A stretch of DNA of 64,000 nt from contig NZ_SDPO01000002.1 of assembly GCF_004134865.1 (NCBI RefSeq), positions 930,001 to 994,000 of the forward strand. Direction: 5' to 3'. Position 1 is the first letter of the stretch, and every line of letters begins with the position of its first letter. The translations under genes were made by a program, and so were the position numbers. Shown here in pieces: positions 17,086 to 26,199 of the stretch. This DNA comes from Agromyces fucosus (GTDB taxonomy: Bacteria; Actinomycetota; Actinomycetes; Actinomycetales; Microbacteriaceae). The notes below the pieces were generated by a model. It was not told the DNA's origin. It saw only the letters and a list, made by a program, of their open reading frames with translations, and did no database searches.

Positions 17086-17526
17086 TCAGTAGTCCGATGC
17101 CACCGGCACGACCTCGACCGTGAACGCGACCGTCTCCCCGGTCTCGCTGTTCTCGAGCGTCACCGCGGTCGATCCGACGGCGAGCGCCGTGAGTCCGGGG
17201 TTGAACTGCGCACTCCCGTCGTCACGGCCCGGCGTGAACTCGACGATCGAGGGGTCCTCGATCTCGGCGTCCCACTCGGCGTAGGTCTCGTCGTCGCCCG
17301 TCAGATCGATCACGTTGCCGTCGACCACCTCGATGGTCTCGCCCTCGATGTCGGCGATCTCGACGACGACGGGCGCTGGCAGCGTGTCGGCGCCGGTGCC
17401 GGTGCCGGATCCGGCGGAGCACCCGGCGAGCAGGAGCGCGCCGGCCGCGACCGCGAGCAGCAGGGGCGGCACCGCGCGACGCCCGGCACGGGGCATCCGC
17501 TCGCTCGCACTCGTTCCATCGGCCAT
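17086..17526 (-). CDS. Small secreted lipoprotein of unknown function
   Basis: A 146-residue protein with a lipoprotein signal peptide (basic start, hydrophobic PPLLLAVAAGALLLAGC with the lipobox Cys). The mature part is acidic and resembles an immunoglobulin-like beta domain (ending VTLENSETGETVAFTVEVV). ATG 17526 has GGAGGGG upstream. It runs convergent to the HAD gene, only 5 bp apart. I do not recognise a function. Confidence 0.8.
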   Translation of the reverse strand: MADGTSASERMPRAGRRAVPPLLLAVAAGALLLAGCSAGSGTGTGADTLPAPVVVEIADIEGETIEVVDGNVIDLTGDDETYAEWDAEIEDPSIVEFTPGRDDGSAQFNPGLTALAVGSTAVTLENSETGETVAFTVEVVPVASDY

Positions 17527-17876
17527 CGTGCACCCCTCCGCCCGCGGCGCCCCCCGGTGCCGTTCCGTTCAGCGTAGACCGAGCGGATGCCGCGCGGCAC
17601 CCCCACCCGATCGCCGCCGACGCTCAGGGCGAATACATAACTTGATGGATCCTCAGCGTCGAGGGATCGCAAGAATCTCCCCCATCCGGGTGGCACGCGC
17701 GCATGATCGACGCGGATCACGAAGCGAACGCAACAGACATGCGTCGTGCTGTTCGAAAGCAGGTACAGCTCTTCCATAGGCAGGCAGTGCAGTGCAGTAT
17801 TCCGATTACGTTCGCCCACCGACGAACGTCGTACGCGCCCCGCGGTCACCTCCACGGGGCGTTCGAAGGGAGAAGC
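17527..17876. other. Intergenic region and 5' leader of the M6 protease
   Basis: This 350-bp stretch separates two divergent genes. An open frame runs through it into the protease but lacks a signal-like start, so it is treated as leader. Just before the ribosome-binding site there is a hairpin, CGCCCCG (17836-17842) with CGGGGCG (17855-17861), which could hinder ribosome access or stabilise the mRNA. AT-richer blocks (AATACATAACTTGATGG near 17632, GTATTCCGATTACG near 17800) are promoter candidates, but none has a convincing -35/-10 pair. Confidence 0.4.
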
Positions 17877-20723
17877 ATGTCTGGATTCACGGGCCGCGCG
17901 CGCAAGCGCGCGGTTGCGGTCATCCCGGTACTCGCGCTCGCTGCCACCGGTCTGGTGTCATTCGGCGCATCGGGAGCGGTCGCGGCTGAATCGCCGGTCT
18001 CACCACCGGTGATCAGCGATTCCGAGTACTACATGAACTACGTGGCACCTCGCGCGGAGGGGCAGTTCGACACCGACGGCGAAGTCCTCGTCGACGGAGC
18101 CGACGCAAGCGCGAGGTCGTCGGCGCAGGTCCTGGCCGAGGCCGAGGCCGTCGACCGCAAGTACTCGCAGGGCAACCCGATCGCCGCGAAGGGGCTCGCC
18201 TCGCTGGAGGCGAAGTCGCTCGCCACGGGCAAGAACCCCAAGGAGCTGAAGAAGCCCAAGCACGACAAGAAGCCCAAGAAGACGAACTTCAAGCAGGCCG
18301 AGTCGACGCAGGAAGCGAAGCTGCTCACGATCCTCGTCGAGTTCAACGAGAACGCGAACGACGACTTCACCGGCACCTACGTGCCGACCGAGTTCGGCTC
18401 GAAGGAATGCAAGCCGGGCGACATCCAGAACGGCCCGACGCACAACGGCATCCCGAACCCGGCCGACTACGAGCTCGAGGACAACAACTCGATGTGGGTG
18501 CCCGACTTCTCGTCGGAGCACTACAACAAGATGCTCTTCACCGACGACGGCATCACCGATCGAGTGCGCACCGACCTCACCGGCCCCGACGGCAAGCCCG
18601 GCTTCGACATCTCGGGCTACACGATGAAGAACATGTACGAGGAGATGTCGCGCGGCGCCTACACGGTGCACGGCGAGGCCACTCCCTGGATCACCGTGCC
18701 GCACTCCGAAGCCTGGTACGGCGCGAGCCGCTGCTTCCTGAACGAGGCCGGCGAGTACGAAGCCGGCGAGATCCAGGACCAGAACGGCCACCCCGACAAC
18801 CCCAAGGCCGCGGGTCAGCTGCCGATCGACGCGGTCGCGGCACTCGCAGAGGCGCAGCCCGACTTCCCGTGGAGCGACTACGACATCGAGGACCAGGGCG
18901 ACCGTGACGGCGACGGCGACTTCAACGAGCCCGACGGCGTGATCGACCACGTCGTGCTCGTGCACGCCGGCGAAGACAAGTCGGGCGGCGGCGGCGAGCA
19001 GGGCACGTACGCCATCTGGGCGCACTCCTCGGCTGTCGCCGGCGGCGCGGACATCCCGGGCACCGACCTCAAGCTGTCGAACTACATCGTGCAGCCCGAG
19101 GACTCGGGCGTCGGCGTGTTCGCGCACGAGTACGGCCACGACCTCGGCCTGCCCGACCTGTACGACACGTCGAACCAGGGCAACTCCGACATCGACTTCT
19201 GGGACCTCATGAGCTCCGGCTCGCACTCCGGCCCCATCTTCCAGTCGATGCCGAGCCACATGGGCATCTGGGACAAGTGGGTCCTCGGCTGGGTCGACCC
19301 GGTCGTGATGAACCCCGGTGACGACGCCGAGACGATCAAGGTCGGCCAGGCGTCCCGCTCGCCCAAGGGCACCGAAGACGGCGTGAAGATCAACCTGCCC
19401 GACAAGGTCATCACCCTCGCAGAGCCGGCCAGCGGCGAGAACATGTGGTACACCGGTGCCGACCAGGACTGGGGCGACATCCGCATCTCGCGCACGGTCG
19501 ACGTCCCGACCGACGCGAAGTTCTGGATGAGCAACAACTTCGTCATCGAGGAGGACTGGGACTTCGGCTTCGTCGAGGTCTCGACCGACGGCGGCACCAC
19601 CTGGACCGACGTGAAGGTCTTCAACGAAGACGGAACCGAGGCCACGACGTCCGAGGACTACCCCGACCCGAACGGCAACCTCGCCACCTTCGGCGACAAG
19701 ACGTACGGCCTCACGGGCAGCAGCGACGGCTGGGCTCGCCAGTACATCGACCTCTCGTCGTACGCGGGCACCACGGTGGGCGTTCGCCTGCGCCTCGCGA
19801 CCGACGCCGCCTTCCAGGAGCGCGGATGGTTCGCCGACGACTTCGCCGTCACGAGCGGAGCGACCGAGGTCTGGACCGACGACGTCGAGAGCGGTGACAA
19901 CGGCTGGACCGCCGAGGTCGCCAGCTTCGCCGACACGACCGGCCCCGGCTGGCGCATCGACACCGGTACGTCGCACAAGGCGCAGTACTACATGGTCGAG
20001 TGGCGCAACTTCGACGGGTTCGACGAGGGCCTGAAGTACGGCTACAACTCGGTGTACAGCGCCGGCGCGTGGAAGGTCGAGAAGGTCGCGTACAACGCTC
20101 CCGGAGCGCTGGTCTGGTACCGCGACACGACCTACGGCAACACCAACCACGTGCGCACCAACGAGACGGCACTGCCGAGCTACGGCGCGAAGGGCGGCCT
20201 GCTGCTCGTCGACAGCCACTTCGACCCGCTGCGTCGCACCGGTGACGCCGCCGCGGCCGACGGCACGCTGCAGCACAACCTGCCGTCGCGTTCGCAGTCC
20301 TCCGACGTGGCCTTCGGCCTCACCCCGACGCACGCCTTCACGGAGTGCATCACGGGTGCGGAGCTGACGACCGAGTACTGCACCGACGTTCCGTCGCGCG
20401 CGCCGGTGAGCACGTTCACCGACGACCTCGGCTGGACCTCGGGTCTCGAGGTGCTGCCCGACGGCCGCATGGCCCGCCGCTTCCGCGACGGTTCGGCAGT
20501 CGTGCCGTCGGTCGGAAACGCGCCGTACAGCACGCGGATCGTCGACTTCGACGGCAACCCGCTGACCGATCTGTACGGTGCGGCCAGCCCGCTCGGTGGC
20601 GTCTTCGGCACCGGCAACCCTGCCGACGACGGTGTGGGCTACGGCACCGTCATCACGGTGAAGAAGGCGTTCAAGGGCAACCAGTCCGCCCTCATCTCGA
20701 TCACTCCGCCCACGGCGGGCTGA
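17877..20723 (+). CDS. Secreted M6 (immune inhibitor A-type) metalloprotease
   Basis: A 948-residue secreted protease. ATG 17877 is preferred because it starts a signal peptide (basic RARKRAVAVIPV, then ALAATGLVSFGASGAVAAE) and has GGGAGA upstream. A Lys-rich linker (KKPKHDKKPKKTNFKQ) leads to the M6 catalytic domain with zinc motif HEYGH (417-421) and DLMSSGSHSGP, followed by an InhA-type beta-sandwich region (WTDVKVFNEDG, GVRLRLATD) and a C-terminal domain. InhA relatives cleave host or environmental proteins outside the cell. The gene ends before a hairpin at 20747-20779. Confidence 0.94.
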   Translation: MSGFTGRARKRAVAVIPVLALAATGLVSFGASGAVAAESPVSPPVISDSEYYMNYVAPRAEGQFDTDGEVLVDGADASARSSAQVLAEAEAVDRKYSQGNPIAAKGLASLEAKSLATGKNPKELKKPKHDKKPKKTNFKQAESTQEAKLLTILVEFNENANDDFTGTYVPTEFGSKECKPGDIQNGPTHNGIPNPADYELEDNNSMWVPDFSSEHYNKMLFTDDGITDRVRTDLTGPDGKPGFDISGYTMKNMYEEMSRGAYTVHGEATPWITVPHSEAWYGASRCFLNEAGEYEAGEIQDQNGHPDNPKAAGQLPIDAVAALAEAQPDFPWSDYDIEDQGDRDGDGDFNEPDGVIDHVVLVHAGEDKSGGGGEQGTYAIWAHSSAVAGGADIPGTDLKLSNYIVQPEDSGVGVFAHEYGHDLGLPDLYDTSNQGNSDIDFWDLMSSGSHSGPIFQSMPSHMGIWDKWVLGWVDPVVMNPGDDAETIKVGQASRSPKGTEDGVKINLPDKVITLAEPASGENMWYTGADQDWGDIRISRTVDVPTDAKFWMSNNFVIEEDWDFGFVEVSTDGGTTWTDVKVFNEDGTEATTSEDYPDPNGNLATFGDKTYGLTGSSDGWARQYIDLSSYAGTTVGVRLRLATDAAFQERGWFADDFAVTSGATEVWTDDVESGDNGWTAEVASFADTTGPGWRIDTGTSHKAQYYMVEWRNFDGFDEGLKYGYNSVYSAGAWKVEKVAYNAPGALVWYRDTTYGNTNHVRTNETALPSYGAKGGLLLVDSHFDPLRRTGDAAAADGTLQHNLPSRSQSSDVAFGLTPTHAFTECITGAELTTEYCTDVPSRAPVSTFTDDLGWTSGLEVLPDGRMARRFRDGSAVVPSVGNAPYSTRIVDFDGNPLTDLYGAASPLGGVFGTGNPADDGVGYGTVITVKKAFKGNQSALISITPPTAG

Positions 20724-20746
20724 TCGGAATCACCGGCACGAACGAC

Positions 20747-20779
20747 GAGGCGTCGGCTCCCTTCGGGGGCCGGCGCCTC
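20747..20779 (+). terminator. Hairpin terminator after the M6 protease
   Basis: Fifteen-base arms at 20747-20761 and 20765-20779 pair with 13 of 15 positions around the loop TTC. It begins 24 nt past the stop codon and could also serve the convergent TetR gene. Confidence 0.7.
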
Positions 20780-20831
20780 GCCGCGTGTCAGGCGCATCCG
20801 CCGTTCGCCCGGCGGCGATACCGGGCCGGCC

Positions 20832-21488
20832 TCAGGAGGCGGCGCTACCCACGAGCACGCCGTCGAGCAATCGATCGAGCCCCCACGCGAAGGCCGATGG
20901 CTCCGCATCGCCCGACACGAGGTGCTCGGTCGCCTCGGTGAGCGGATGGCTCGCGGCATCCGACCAGAGCGCCCCGGCCGTCGACCGGTCGGCTGCCTTC
21001 TCGACGTCGTCGACCCGCTCGGCGGCATCGAGGGCGGCGACCCCGAGCACGTGGGCCCGCACGGCGTAGGCGGCGCGGGCGGCATCGGCCTGCGGCATCC
21101 CCTCGGCCATGAAGCCGGCGATGAGCGTCTCGTTCAGCCCCAGTGCATGCCGCCCGTCGAGCGGACCGCTCGTGACGAGCACCATGGCGCCCGTGTGCTC
21201 GGCGATGCGTGCGCGCATCGCCGCGGCGAGCGCGTGCACGCGCTCTCGCCAGGGGGCGCCGGTGTCGGCCGCGGCAGCGAGGTCGAGGCTCGACAGCAGC
21301 TCCTCGACCATCGCGCGCAGCAGCGCGTTCTTCGACGGGAAGTACGTGTAGATCGCCGTGGGCGTGAGGCCGAGCGCCGCGGCGACCCCGCGCACCGACA
21401 CGGCGGCGAAGCCCTTCTGCTCGAGGATCTCGAACGCCGCGTCGACGATGTCGACCTGGCTGACACTGCGCCTCGGTCCGGGTTTCAT
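20832..21488 (-). CDS. TetR-family transcriptional regulator
   Basis: A 218-residue regulator with an N-terminal TetR helix-turn-helix (AAFEILEQKGFAAVSVRGVA, then GLTPTAIYTYFPSKNALLRAM) and a C-terminal ligand domain of the TetR_C type. ATG 21488 has GAGGAGC upstream; a longer frame exists but starts inside low-complexity DNA. The neighbour on the same strand is a small monooxygenase-like gene; the target and inducer are unknown. Confidence 0.9.
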   Translation of the reverse strand: MKPGPRRSVSQVDIVDAAFEILEQKGFAAVSVRGVAAALGLTPTAIYTYFPSKNALLRAMVEELLSSLDLAAAADTGAPWRERVHALAAAMRARIAEHTGAMVLVTSGPLDGRHALGLNETLIAGFMAEGMPQADAARAAYAVRAHVLGVAALDAAERVDDVEKAADRSTAGALWSDAASHPLTEATEHLVSGDAEPSAFAWGLDRLLDGVLVGSAAS

Positions 21489-21565
21489 GCTGCTCCTCGC
21501 GCTCGACCCCCAAGCGTAACCGCGCGGTCGGCGCCCGAACGACCGCCGGCGCCCGTCGGCGCCCG

Positions 21566-21940
21566 TCAGTCGAGCGACGACAGGAAGGTCAGCACCGAAC
21601 CGCGCTCGACGATCAGCGGACCGAGCGCGGCATTGAAGTCGGCGCCGTACGGGGCGGCGAGGTGCTCGGCGAATGCCGCGGCGTCGCGATAGACCTCGGT
21701 CACGACGAACCGAGCGCCGACCGGCGCCGGCCCGGTCGCCGCTGCTGCCGCCGCGAAGACGGGCCCGCTCGGCGCCTCGACCACGCGGTGCGGCGTGAAG
21801 TCGAGGCATCCGCTCTCGTGACGAACGTCGGTGGCCAGCGCGAGGAGGAGGCGCTCGACCTCCTCCTCACGGCCGGCGATCGCGGTGAACTCGGCGATCA
21901 GCTCGATTCGACCATCAGCGTCGGGGGCAGCCTCGCTCAC
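21566..21940 (-). CDS. Antibiotic-biosynthesis-monooxygenase-like (ABM/YgiN-type) dimeric alpha-beta barrel protein
   Basis: A 124-residue protein with the ABM pattern: IELIAEFTAIAGREEEVERLL, HESGCLDFTPHRV, and VVTEVYRDAAAFAEHL near the end. An Ala-rich insertion (FAAAAAATGPAP) replaces the usual short loop. Relatives include quinol monooxygenases and sugar mutarotases. GTG 21940 overlaps the stop of the ABC ATPase gene (GTGA), so it is translationally coupled to the fructose importer. A role in sugar handling is possible but not shown; this start depends on that coupling. Confidence 0.78.
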   Translation of the reverse strand: MSEAAPDADGRIELIAEFTAIAGREEEVERLLLALATDVRHESGCLDFTPHRVVEAPSGPVFAAAAAATGPAPVGARFVVTEVYRDAAAFAEHLAAPYGADFNAALGPLIVERGSVLTFLSSLD

Positions 21941-22749
21941 GCGCGCAGCGCGCCGGTCATGATCGCCACGGCGTCGGTCATCGTGTGCGACTCGGGCGTG
22001 ATCGTCGCGGCACGCTTGCCGAGCCGCTGGATGTGGATGCGGTCGGCCACGTCGAAGACATGCGGCATGTTGTGCGAGATGAGGATGACGGGGATGCCCC
22101 GGTCGCGCAGGTTCCTGATGAGCTCGAGCACCTGGTTCGACTCCCGCACGCCGAGCGCGGCGGTCGGCTCGTCGAGCACGACGACCTTCGACCCGAACGC
22201 CGCGGCCCGGGCGACCGCGACGGCCTGCCGCTGCCCGCCCGAGAGGTTCTCGACCGGCACCGTGACGTCTTGCAGGGTCGAGATGCCGAGCGCCTTCAGC
22301 TCGTTGCGCGCCTTCTCGCGCATGCCCTTCTGGTCGACGACGCGGAACACCGAGCCGAGGATGCCGCGCTTGCGCTCCTCGCGGCCGAGGAACAGGTTCG
22401 CGGCCACGTCGAGCGCCGGGGAGACGGCGAGGTTCTGGTAGACCGTCTCGATGCCCGCGGCCCGGGCGTCCTGCGGGCGCTTGAAGTGCACCGGCTTCTC
22501 GTCGAGGAAGAGCTCGCCCTCGTCGGGGATCTCGGCGCCCGTGAGGCACTTGATGAGCGTCGACTTGCCGGCGCCGTTGTCGCCGATGATCGCGAGCACC
22601 TCGCCGGGATAGAGCTCGAGGCTCACCCCGTCGAGGCCGACGACCCGGCCGAACGTCTTGACGAGTCGGCGGGCGCGCAGGATCGGGGTGCGGGTCTCTG
22701 CGGGGCCGGGGGCGGGCGCCTGGCCCGCGGCATCCGTTGCGGTGGTCAT
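21937..22749 (-). CDS. ABC transporter ATP-binding protein, FrcA-like (fructose/ribose class)
   Basis: A 270-residue single-domain ATPase, the short form seen in FrcA-type systems rather than the double-domain RbsA. Walker A is GDNGAGKSTL, the signature is LSGGQRQAVAVARA, Walker B is VVLDEPTAAL, and the switch His lies in ILISHNM. ATG 22749 overlaps the permease stop by 4 nt (ATGA). It powers uptake by the permease and lipoprotein encoded upstream. Confidence 0.94.
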   Translation of the reverse strand: MTTATDAAGQAPAPGPAETRTPILRARRLVKTFGRVVGLDGVSLELYPGEVLAIIGDNGAGKSTLIKCLTGAEIPDEGELFLDEKPVHFKRPQDARAAGIETVYQNLAVSPALDVAANLFLGREERKRGILGSVFRVVDQKGMREKARNELKALGISTLQDVTVPVENLSGGQRQAVAVARAAAFGSKVVVLDEPTAALGVRESNQVLELIRNLRDRGIPVILISHNMPHVFDVADRIHIQRLGKRAATITPESHTMTDAVAIMTGALRA

Positions 22750-23786
22750 TTGCGTACCTTTCGAATCCACTGGTCGACCGAGACGGCGACGATGATGAGC
22801 ACGCCGACGGCGAAGGTCTGCCAGAGCACGTCGAGCCCGGCGAGTGACAGGCCGTTGCGGAACACGCCGACGATGAGCGCGCCGAGGAGGGTGCCCCAGA
22901 CGGTGCCGCGACCGCCGAAGAGGCTCGTGCCGCCGATGACGACGGCGGTGATCGAGTCGAGGTTGAGTTCAGCGCCCGCGTTGGGCGATGCCGCGTTCGT
23001 GCGACCGATCTGGATCCAGGCGCCGAGCGCGAGGATCGCGCCCGCCGCGAGGTAGACGCTCATGAGCACCCGATTGACGCTGATGCCGGCGAGGCGCGCG
23101 GCCTCGGGGTCGTCGCCGACCGCGTAGACGTGTCGGCCCCAGGCCGTCTTCCCGAGGATCAGGGCGACCACCACGTAGAGCAGCAGCATCATCAGCACGC
23201 CGACCGTGAAGTTCACGCCGCCGATGTTGAAGGTGGCACCCATCGCGGTGAGCAGTTCGGGCATCTCGGCGCCGCGCACGGTGGCGCCCCCCGAGTACAG
23301 CAGGGTGAGCGCGACGAAGATGCTGAGCGTGCCGAGGGTCACGATGAACGGGGGCAACTTCAGGCGGGTGACGAGGAATCCGTTGAACGCGCCGGCCGCG
23401 AGTCCGACGACGAGGCCCAGGAAGATGGCGAGCACGCCAGGGAGGCCGAGCTGGACGCTCGTCTGCGCCATCACCATCGAGCTCAGCACCATGACCGCGC
23501 CGACCGAGAGGTCGATTCCCGCGGTGAGGATGATCAGCGTCTGGGCGACGGCGAGCGTGCCGACGACGGCGACCTGCTGCGTGATGAGCGAGAGGTTCGC
23601 CGGGTTCAGGAACCGATCGTTGAGCAGGCCGAAGACGATGACGGCGAGCACGAGCACGATCGCCGGGCTGACCGCCGGGTAGCGGTGCAGCGTGTTTCGG
23701 ATGCGGCTGAGCGGGGTGGTCCGGTCGAGGAACTCCTCGGCCAGGTCGAGCGCCGACGTCGGCGGCTCGGTGGTCTGCTGGGTCAC
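22746..23786 (-). CDS. Sugar ABC transporter permease, FrcC-like
   Basis: A 346-residue CUT2 (BPD_transp_2) permease with about ten hydrophobic segments. The hallmark ILTAGIDLSVGAVMVLS is followed by AFNGFLVTRLKLPPFIVTLGT, and SITAVVIGGTSLFGGRGTVWGT is near the end. The start is GTG 23786. The gene is separated from the binding-protein gene by a 134-nt gap filled by a large hairpin, so it may be expressed at a lower level than the lipoprotein. Confidence 0.94.
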   Translation of the reverse strand: MTQQTTEPPTSALDLAEEFLDRTTPLSRIRNTLHRYPAVSPAIVLVLAVIVFGLLNDRFLNPANLSLITQQVAVVGTLAVAQTLIILTAGIDLSVGAVMVLSSMVMAQTSVQLGLPGVLAIFLGLVVGLAAGAFNGFLVTRLKLPPFIVTLGTLSIFVALTLLYSGGATVRGAEMPELLTAMGATFNIGGVNFTVGVLMMLLLYVVVALILGKTAWGRHVYAVGDDPEAARLAGISVNRVLMSVYLAAGAILALGAWIQIGRTNAASPNAGAELNLDSITAVVIGGTSLFGGRGTVWGTLLGALIVGVFRNGLSLAGLDVLWQTFAVGVLIIVAVSVDQWIRKVRK

Positions 23787-23808
23787 GTTGTACTCCGTTG
23801 TTCGGTGA

Positions 23809-23904
23809 GTGAGCGGTGCGGGCCGGGAGGGACCGGATGCCGCGGGGCGGGGTCATGGCCAGGGGCGCCGCGTCGCGGCATCCTCACCGGCCCGCACCGC
23901 TCAC
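23809..23904 (-). terminator. Large intra-operon stem-loop between the binding protein and permease genes
   Basis: A perfect 18-bp stem (GTGAGCGGTGCGGGCCGG at 23809-23826, complement at 23887-23904) encloses a second perfect 10-bp stem (GGATGCCGCG at 23835-23844 with its complement at 23874-23883). It most likely causes partial termination or protects the 3' end of the upstream mRNA, which would raise the dose of binding protein over membrane subunits. Confidence 0.7.
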
Positions 23905-23920
23905 GATGCGGTGCCGGGGA

Positions 23921-25015
23921 TCAGCCCCAGCAGATCTCGCCGCCCTCGGTGGTGTCGATGGAGTCGACACCCTCCTGCGGGTCGTCGGTGACGAGCGCGA
24001 CGCCGGTGTCGAAGAAGTCGAGGCCCTCGGTCGTCTCGGGGGCCTTGCCCGTCTTCACGAGGTCGAAGATCGCCTGCACGCCGAGCTCGGCCATCTTGAC
24101 CGGGTACTGCTGACTCGTCGCGCCGATGATGCCCTCGGCCACCTGGTCGACGCCGGCGCAGCCGCCGTCGACGGAGACGACGATCACGTCGTCCTTCCCG
24201 GCGGCCTTGAACGCCTCGTAGGCGCCGTAGGCGGCCGGTTCGTTGATCGTGTAGACGACGTTGATGTCTGGGTTCTTCGAGAGCAGGGTCTCGGCGGCGG
24301 TGCGGCCGCCGTCCTCGGCGCCACCGGATGCCTCGTTGCCGACGATCTCGTAGTCGCCGCCGCTGTAGGTGCCGCTCTTCGCCTCGTCGCCGTTGACTGC
24401 CGCGTCGGCGGTGTCGATGCCCATGCCGTCGAGGAAGCCCTGGTCGCGGTTGTAGTCGACCGAGACGATCTTGTCGTCGAAGAGGTCGATGAGCGCGATG
24501 GTCGCCTTCTCGCCGGCGAGCTTGGCGGCGGTCCACTCGCCGATCTCCTGGCCGGCCGCGAAGTTGTCGGTCGCGAAGGTGATGTCGACGGCCTCGGGAT
24601 CGGCGGGGGGCGTGTCGAGCGCGATCACGAAGAGGCCGGCGTCGCGGGCCTTCACGAGCGCGTCTTCGACGCCGGGCCCGTTCGGAGTGATCAGGATGCC
24701 GGCGTCGCCCTTGGAGATGGCGTTCTCGATGGCCTGGATCTGGGTGTCCTCGTCGCCGTCCTCCTTGCCCGCGGCGAGCGTGAGCTCGACGCCGAGTTCG
24801 TCGGCGGCGGCCTCGGCGCCGTCCTGCATGGCGACGAAGAACGGGTTGGTCGTGGTCTTGACGATGAGCGAGACGCCGATCGCGTCGGCGTCACCGCTGT
24901 CGCCGCCTGCGTCGGCGCCGGCGGCACAGCCGGTCAGGGCGAGCGCCGCTGCGGCGGTCAGCGATCCTGCGGCGATGAGGCGGCGGCGGAGCGCACCTGG
25001 TGCTGTGTGATTCAT
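23921..25015 (-). CDS. Sugar-binding lipoprotein, FrcB-like (probably fructose)
   Basis: A 364-residue periplasmic-binding-protein-like lipoprotein (lipobox LTGC). The mature protein shows the Peripla_BP_4 fold: IGVSLIVKTTTNPFFVAMQDGAEAA near the start, ILITPNGPGVEDAL, and CAGVDQVAEGIIGATSQQYP. It captures a monosaccharide for the permease/ATPase downstream. The fructose assignment rests on resemblance to FrcB and on the shared operator with a GH32 fructan hydrolase (inference). Its promoter region contains the operator at 25056-25069. Confidence 0.92.
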   Translation of the reverse strand: MNHTAPGALRRRLIAAGSLTAAAALALTGCAAGADAGGDSGDADAIGVSLIVKTTTNPFFVAMQDGAEAAADELGVELTLAAGKEDGDEDTQIQAIENAISKGDAGILITPNGPGVEDALVKARDAGLFVIALDTPPADPEAVDITFATDNFAAGQEIGEWTAAKLAGEKATIALIDLFDDKIVSVDYNRDQGFLDGMGIDTADAAVNGDEAKSGTYSGGDYEIVGNEASGGAEDGGRTAAETLLSKNPDINVVYTINEPAAYGAYEAFKAAGKDDVIVVSVDGGCAGVDQVAEGIIGATSQQYPVKMAELGVQAIFDLVKTGKAPETTEGLDFFDTGVALVTDDPQEGVDSIDTTEGGEICWG

Positions 25016-25055
25016 CGATGAATCTCCTCTGGTGTTGGAAGGCCCGTTGTCGCCT

Positions 25056-25148
25056 TGACAACGATGTCAGGGATAGGTCTAGCTCACCGTCGCATGTATA
25101 GTCAAGTCCAACTTGCACATTTGGGAGCAAATCGTGACACCGTTGTCA
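25056..25148. promoter_or_regulatory. Divergent promoter region with two LacI operators (fructose regulon)
   Basis: Operator O1 TGACAACGATGTCA (25056-25069) lies just past a leftward promoter, TTGACT (25100-25105), 18 bp, then TAGACC, that serves the binding-protein gene. Operator O2 TGACACCGTTGTCA (25135-25148) covers the first codons of the rightward lacI gene, whose -10 may be TATAGT (25097-25102). O1 is identical, base for base, to the operator in front of the GH32 gene at 27771-27784. Confidence 0.8.
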
Positions 25149-26195
25149 AACTCGAGTACCGCGCCGGACAGCGCACGTTCGCGACCGACGATGCGGCACG
25201 TGGCCGCCCTCGCCGGTGTCGGCGTGAAGACGGTCTCGCGCGTCATCAACGGCGAGCCGAACGTCTCCGCGGCGACGATCGCCAAGGTCGAGGCCGCGGC
25301 CCGCACGCTCGACTACCAGCCCGACCTGCACGCCGGAAACCTGCGCAGGGCCGACGGCCGCACGCGCACGCTCGGCCTCCTCGTCGGCAGCGTCGACAAC
25401 CCGTTCTCGGGCGCCGTGCACCGGGCCGTCGAAGACGCCGCCCTCGCTCGCGGGGTCTCGGTGTTCGCGTCGAGCCTCGACGACGACCCCGATCGCGAGC
25501 AGGAGGCGGTCTCCGCCTTCCTCCGCCGCCGCGTCGACGGCCTGATCCTCACCACCATCTCCGAGAGCCAGGCCTACCTCGCGCCCGAACTGCGGCGCGG
25601 CACCCCGGTCGTCTTCGTCGACCGTGAGCCCGCCGGCCTCACCTCCGACGCGGTCGTCAGCGACAATTCCGACGGCGCCGCCCTCGCGACCAGGCACCTG
25701 CTCGAGCACGGGCATCGCCGCATCGCCTACCTCGGCGACCGCCATGACATCCAGACCGCGCGCGAGCGCCACCGGGGCTACCTCGACGAGCTCGGTCGTG
25801 CGGGCGTCTCGACCCGGGGCCAGCAGGTCGTCGAGGGGCTCCACGACGAGGCGACGTCACGCGCCGCGACCCTCGCCCTCTTCGACGTTCCGAACCCGCC
25901 CACCGCGATCTTCTCGAGCCAGAACCTCGTGACCATCGGCGTCATCCGCGCGCTGCGGGAACTCGGGCGCCAGCACGACACGGCGCTCGTCGGCTTCGAC
26001 GACGTGCCGCTCGGCGACCTCCTCGAACCCGGGGTCACGGTCGTCGCGCAGAACCCGCAGGCCATCGGACGCATCGCCGCCGAACGCGTGTTCGCGCGCC
26101 TCGACGGCGATGCCTCGGTCGCCGCGCGTACGATCGTTCCGACGCGGCTGCTCGAGCGGGGCTCGGGCGAGATCGCCCCGCGAGCGGAGGGCTGA
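25134..26195 (+). CDS. LacI-family repressor of the fructan/fructose regulon
   Basis: A 353-residue LacI regulator. GTG 25134 is chosen over TTG 25113 because GGGAG lies 6 nt before it. The helix-turn-helix is MRHVAALAGVGVKTVSRVIN, followed by the hinge and a sugar-binding domain (LGLLVGSVDNPFSGAVHRAV, VVSDNSDGAALATRHLLEHG, LVGFDDVPLGDLLEPGVTVV). It is divergent from the importer genes and overlaps its own operator O2. With identical boxes at its own promoter region and at the GH32 gene, it is the obvious regulator of both. It is followed 4 nt later by the kinase gene. Confidence 0.93.
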   Translation: MTPLSNSSTAPDSARSRPTMRHVAALAGVGVKTVSRVINGEPNVSAATIAKVEAAARTLDYQPDLHAGNLRRADGRTRTLGLLVGSVDNPFSGAVHRAVEDAALARGVSVFASSLDDDPDREQEAVSAFLRRRVDGLILTTISESQAYLAPELRRGTPVVFVDREPAGLTSDAVVSDNSDGAALATRHLLEHGHRRIAYLGDRHDIQTARERHRGYLDELGRAGVSTRGQQVVEGLHDEATSRAATLALFDVPNPPTAIFSSQNLVTIGVIRALRELGRQHDTALVGFDDVPLGDLLEPGVTVVAQNPQAIGRIAAERVFARLDGDASVAARTIVPTRLLERGSGEIAPRAEG

Positions 26196-26199
26196 ACGG

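Noticed and set aside
17703-17876. 58-codon N-terminal extension of the M6 protease
   Set aside because: ATG 17877 gives a proper signal peptide and has a ribosome-binding site; the extension would bury the signal peptide.
18000-20333. A 777-codon minus-strand frame opposite the M6 protease
   Set aside because: The sense strand encodes a clear HEYGH protease; the antisense frame has no start signal and no recognisable family.
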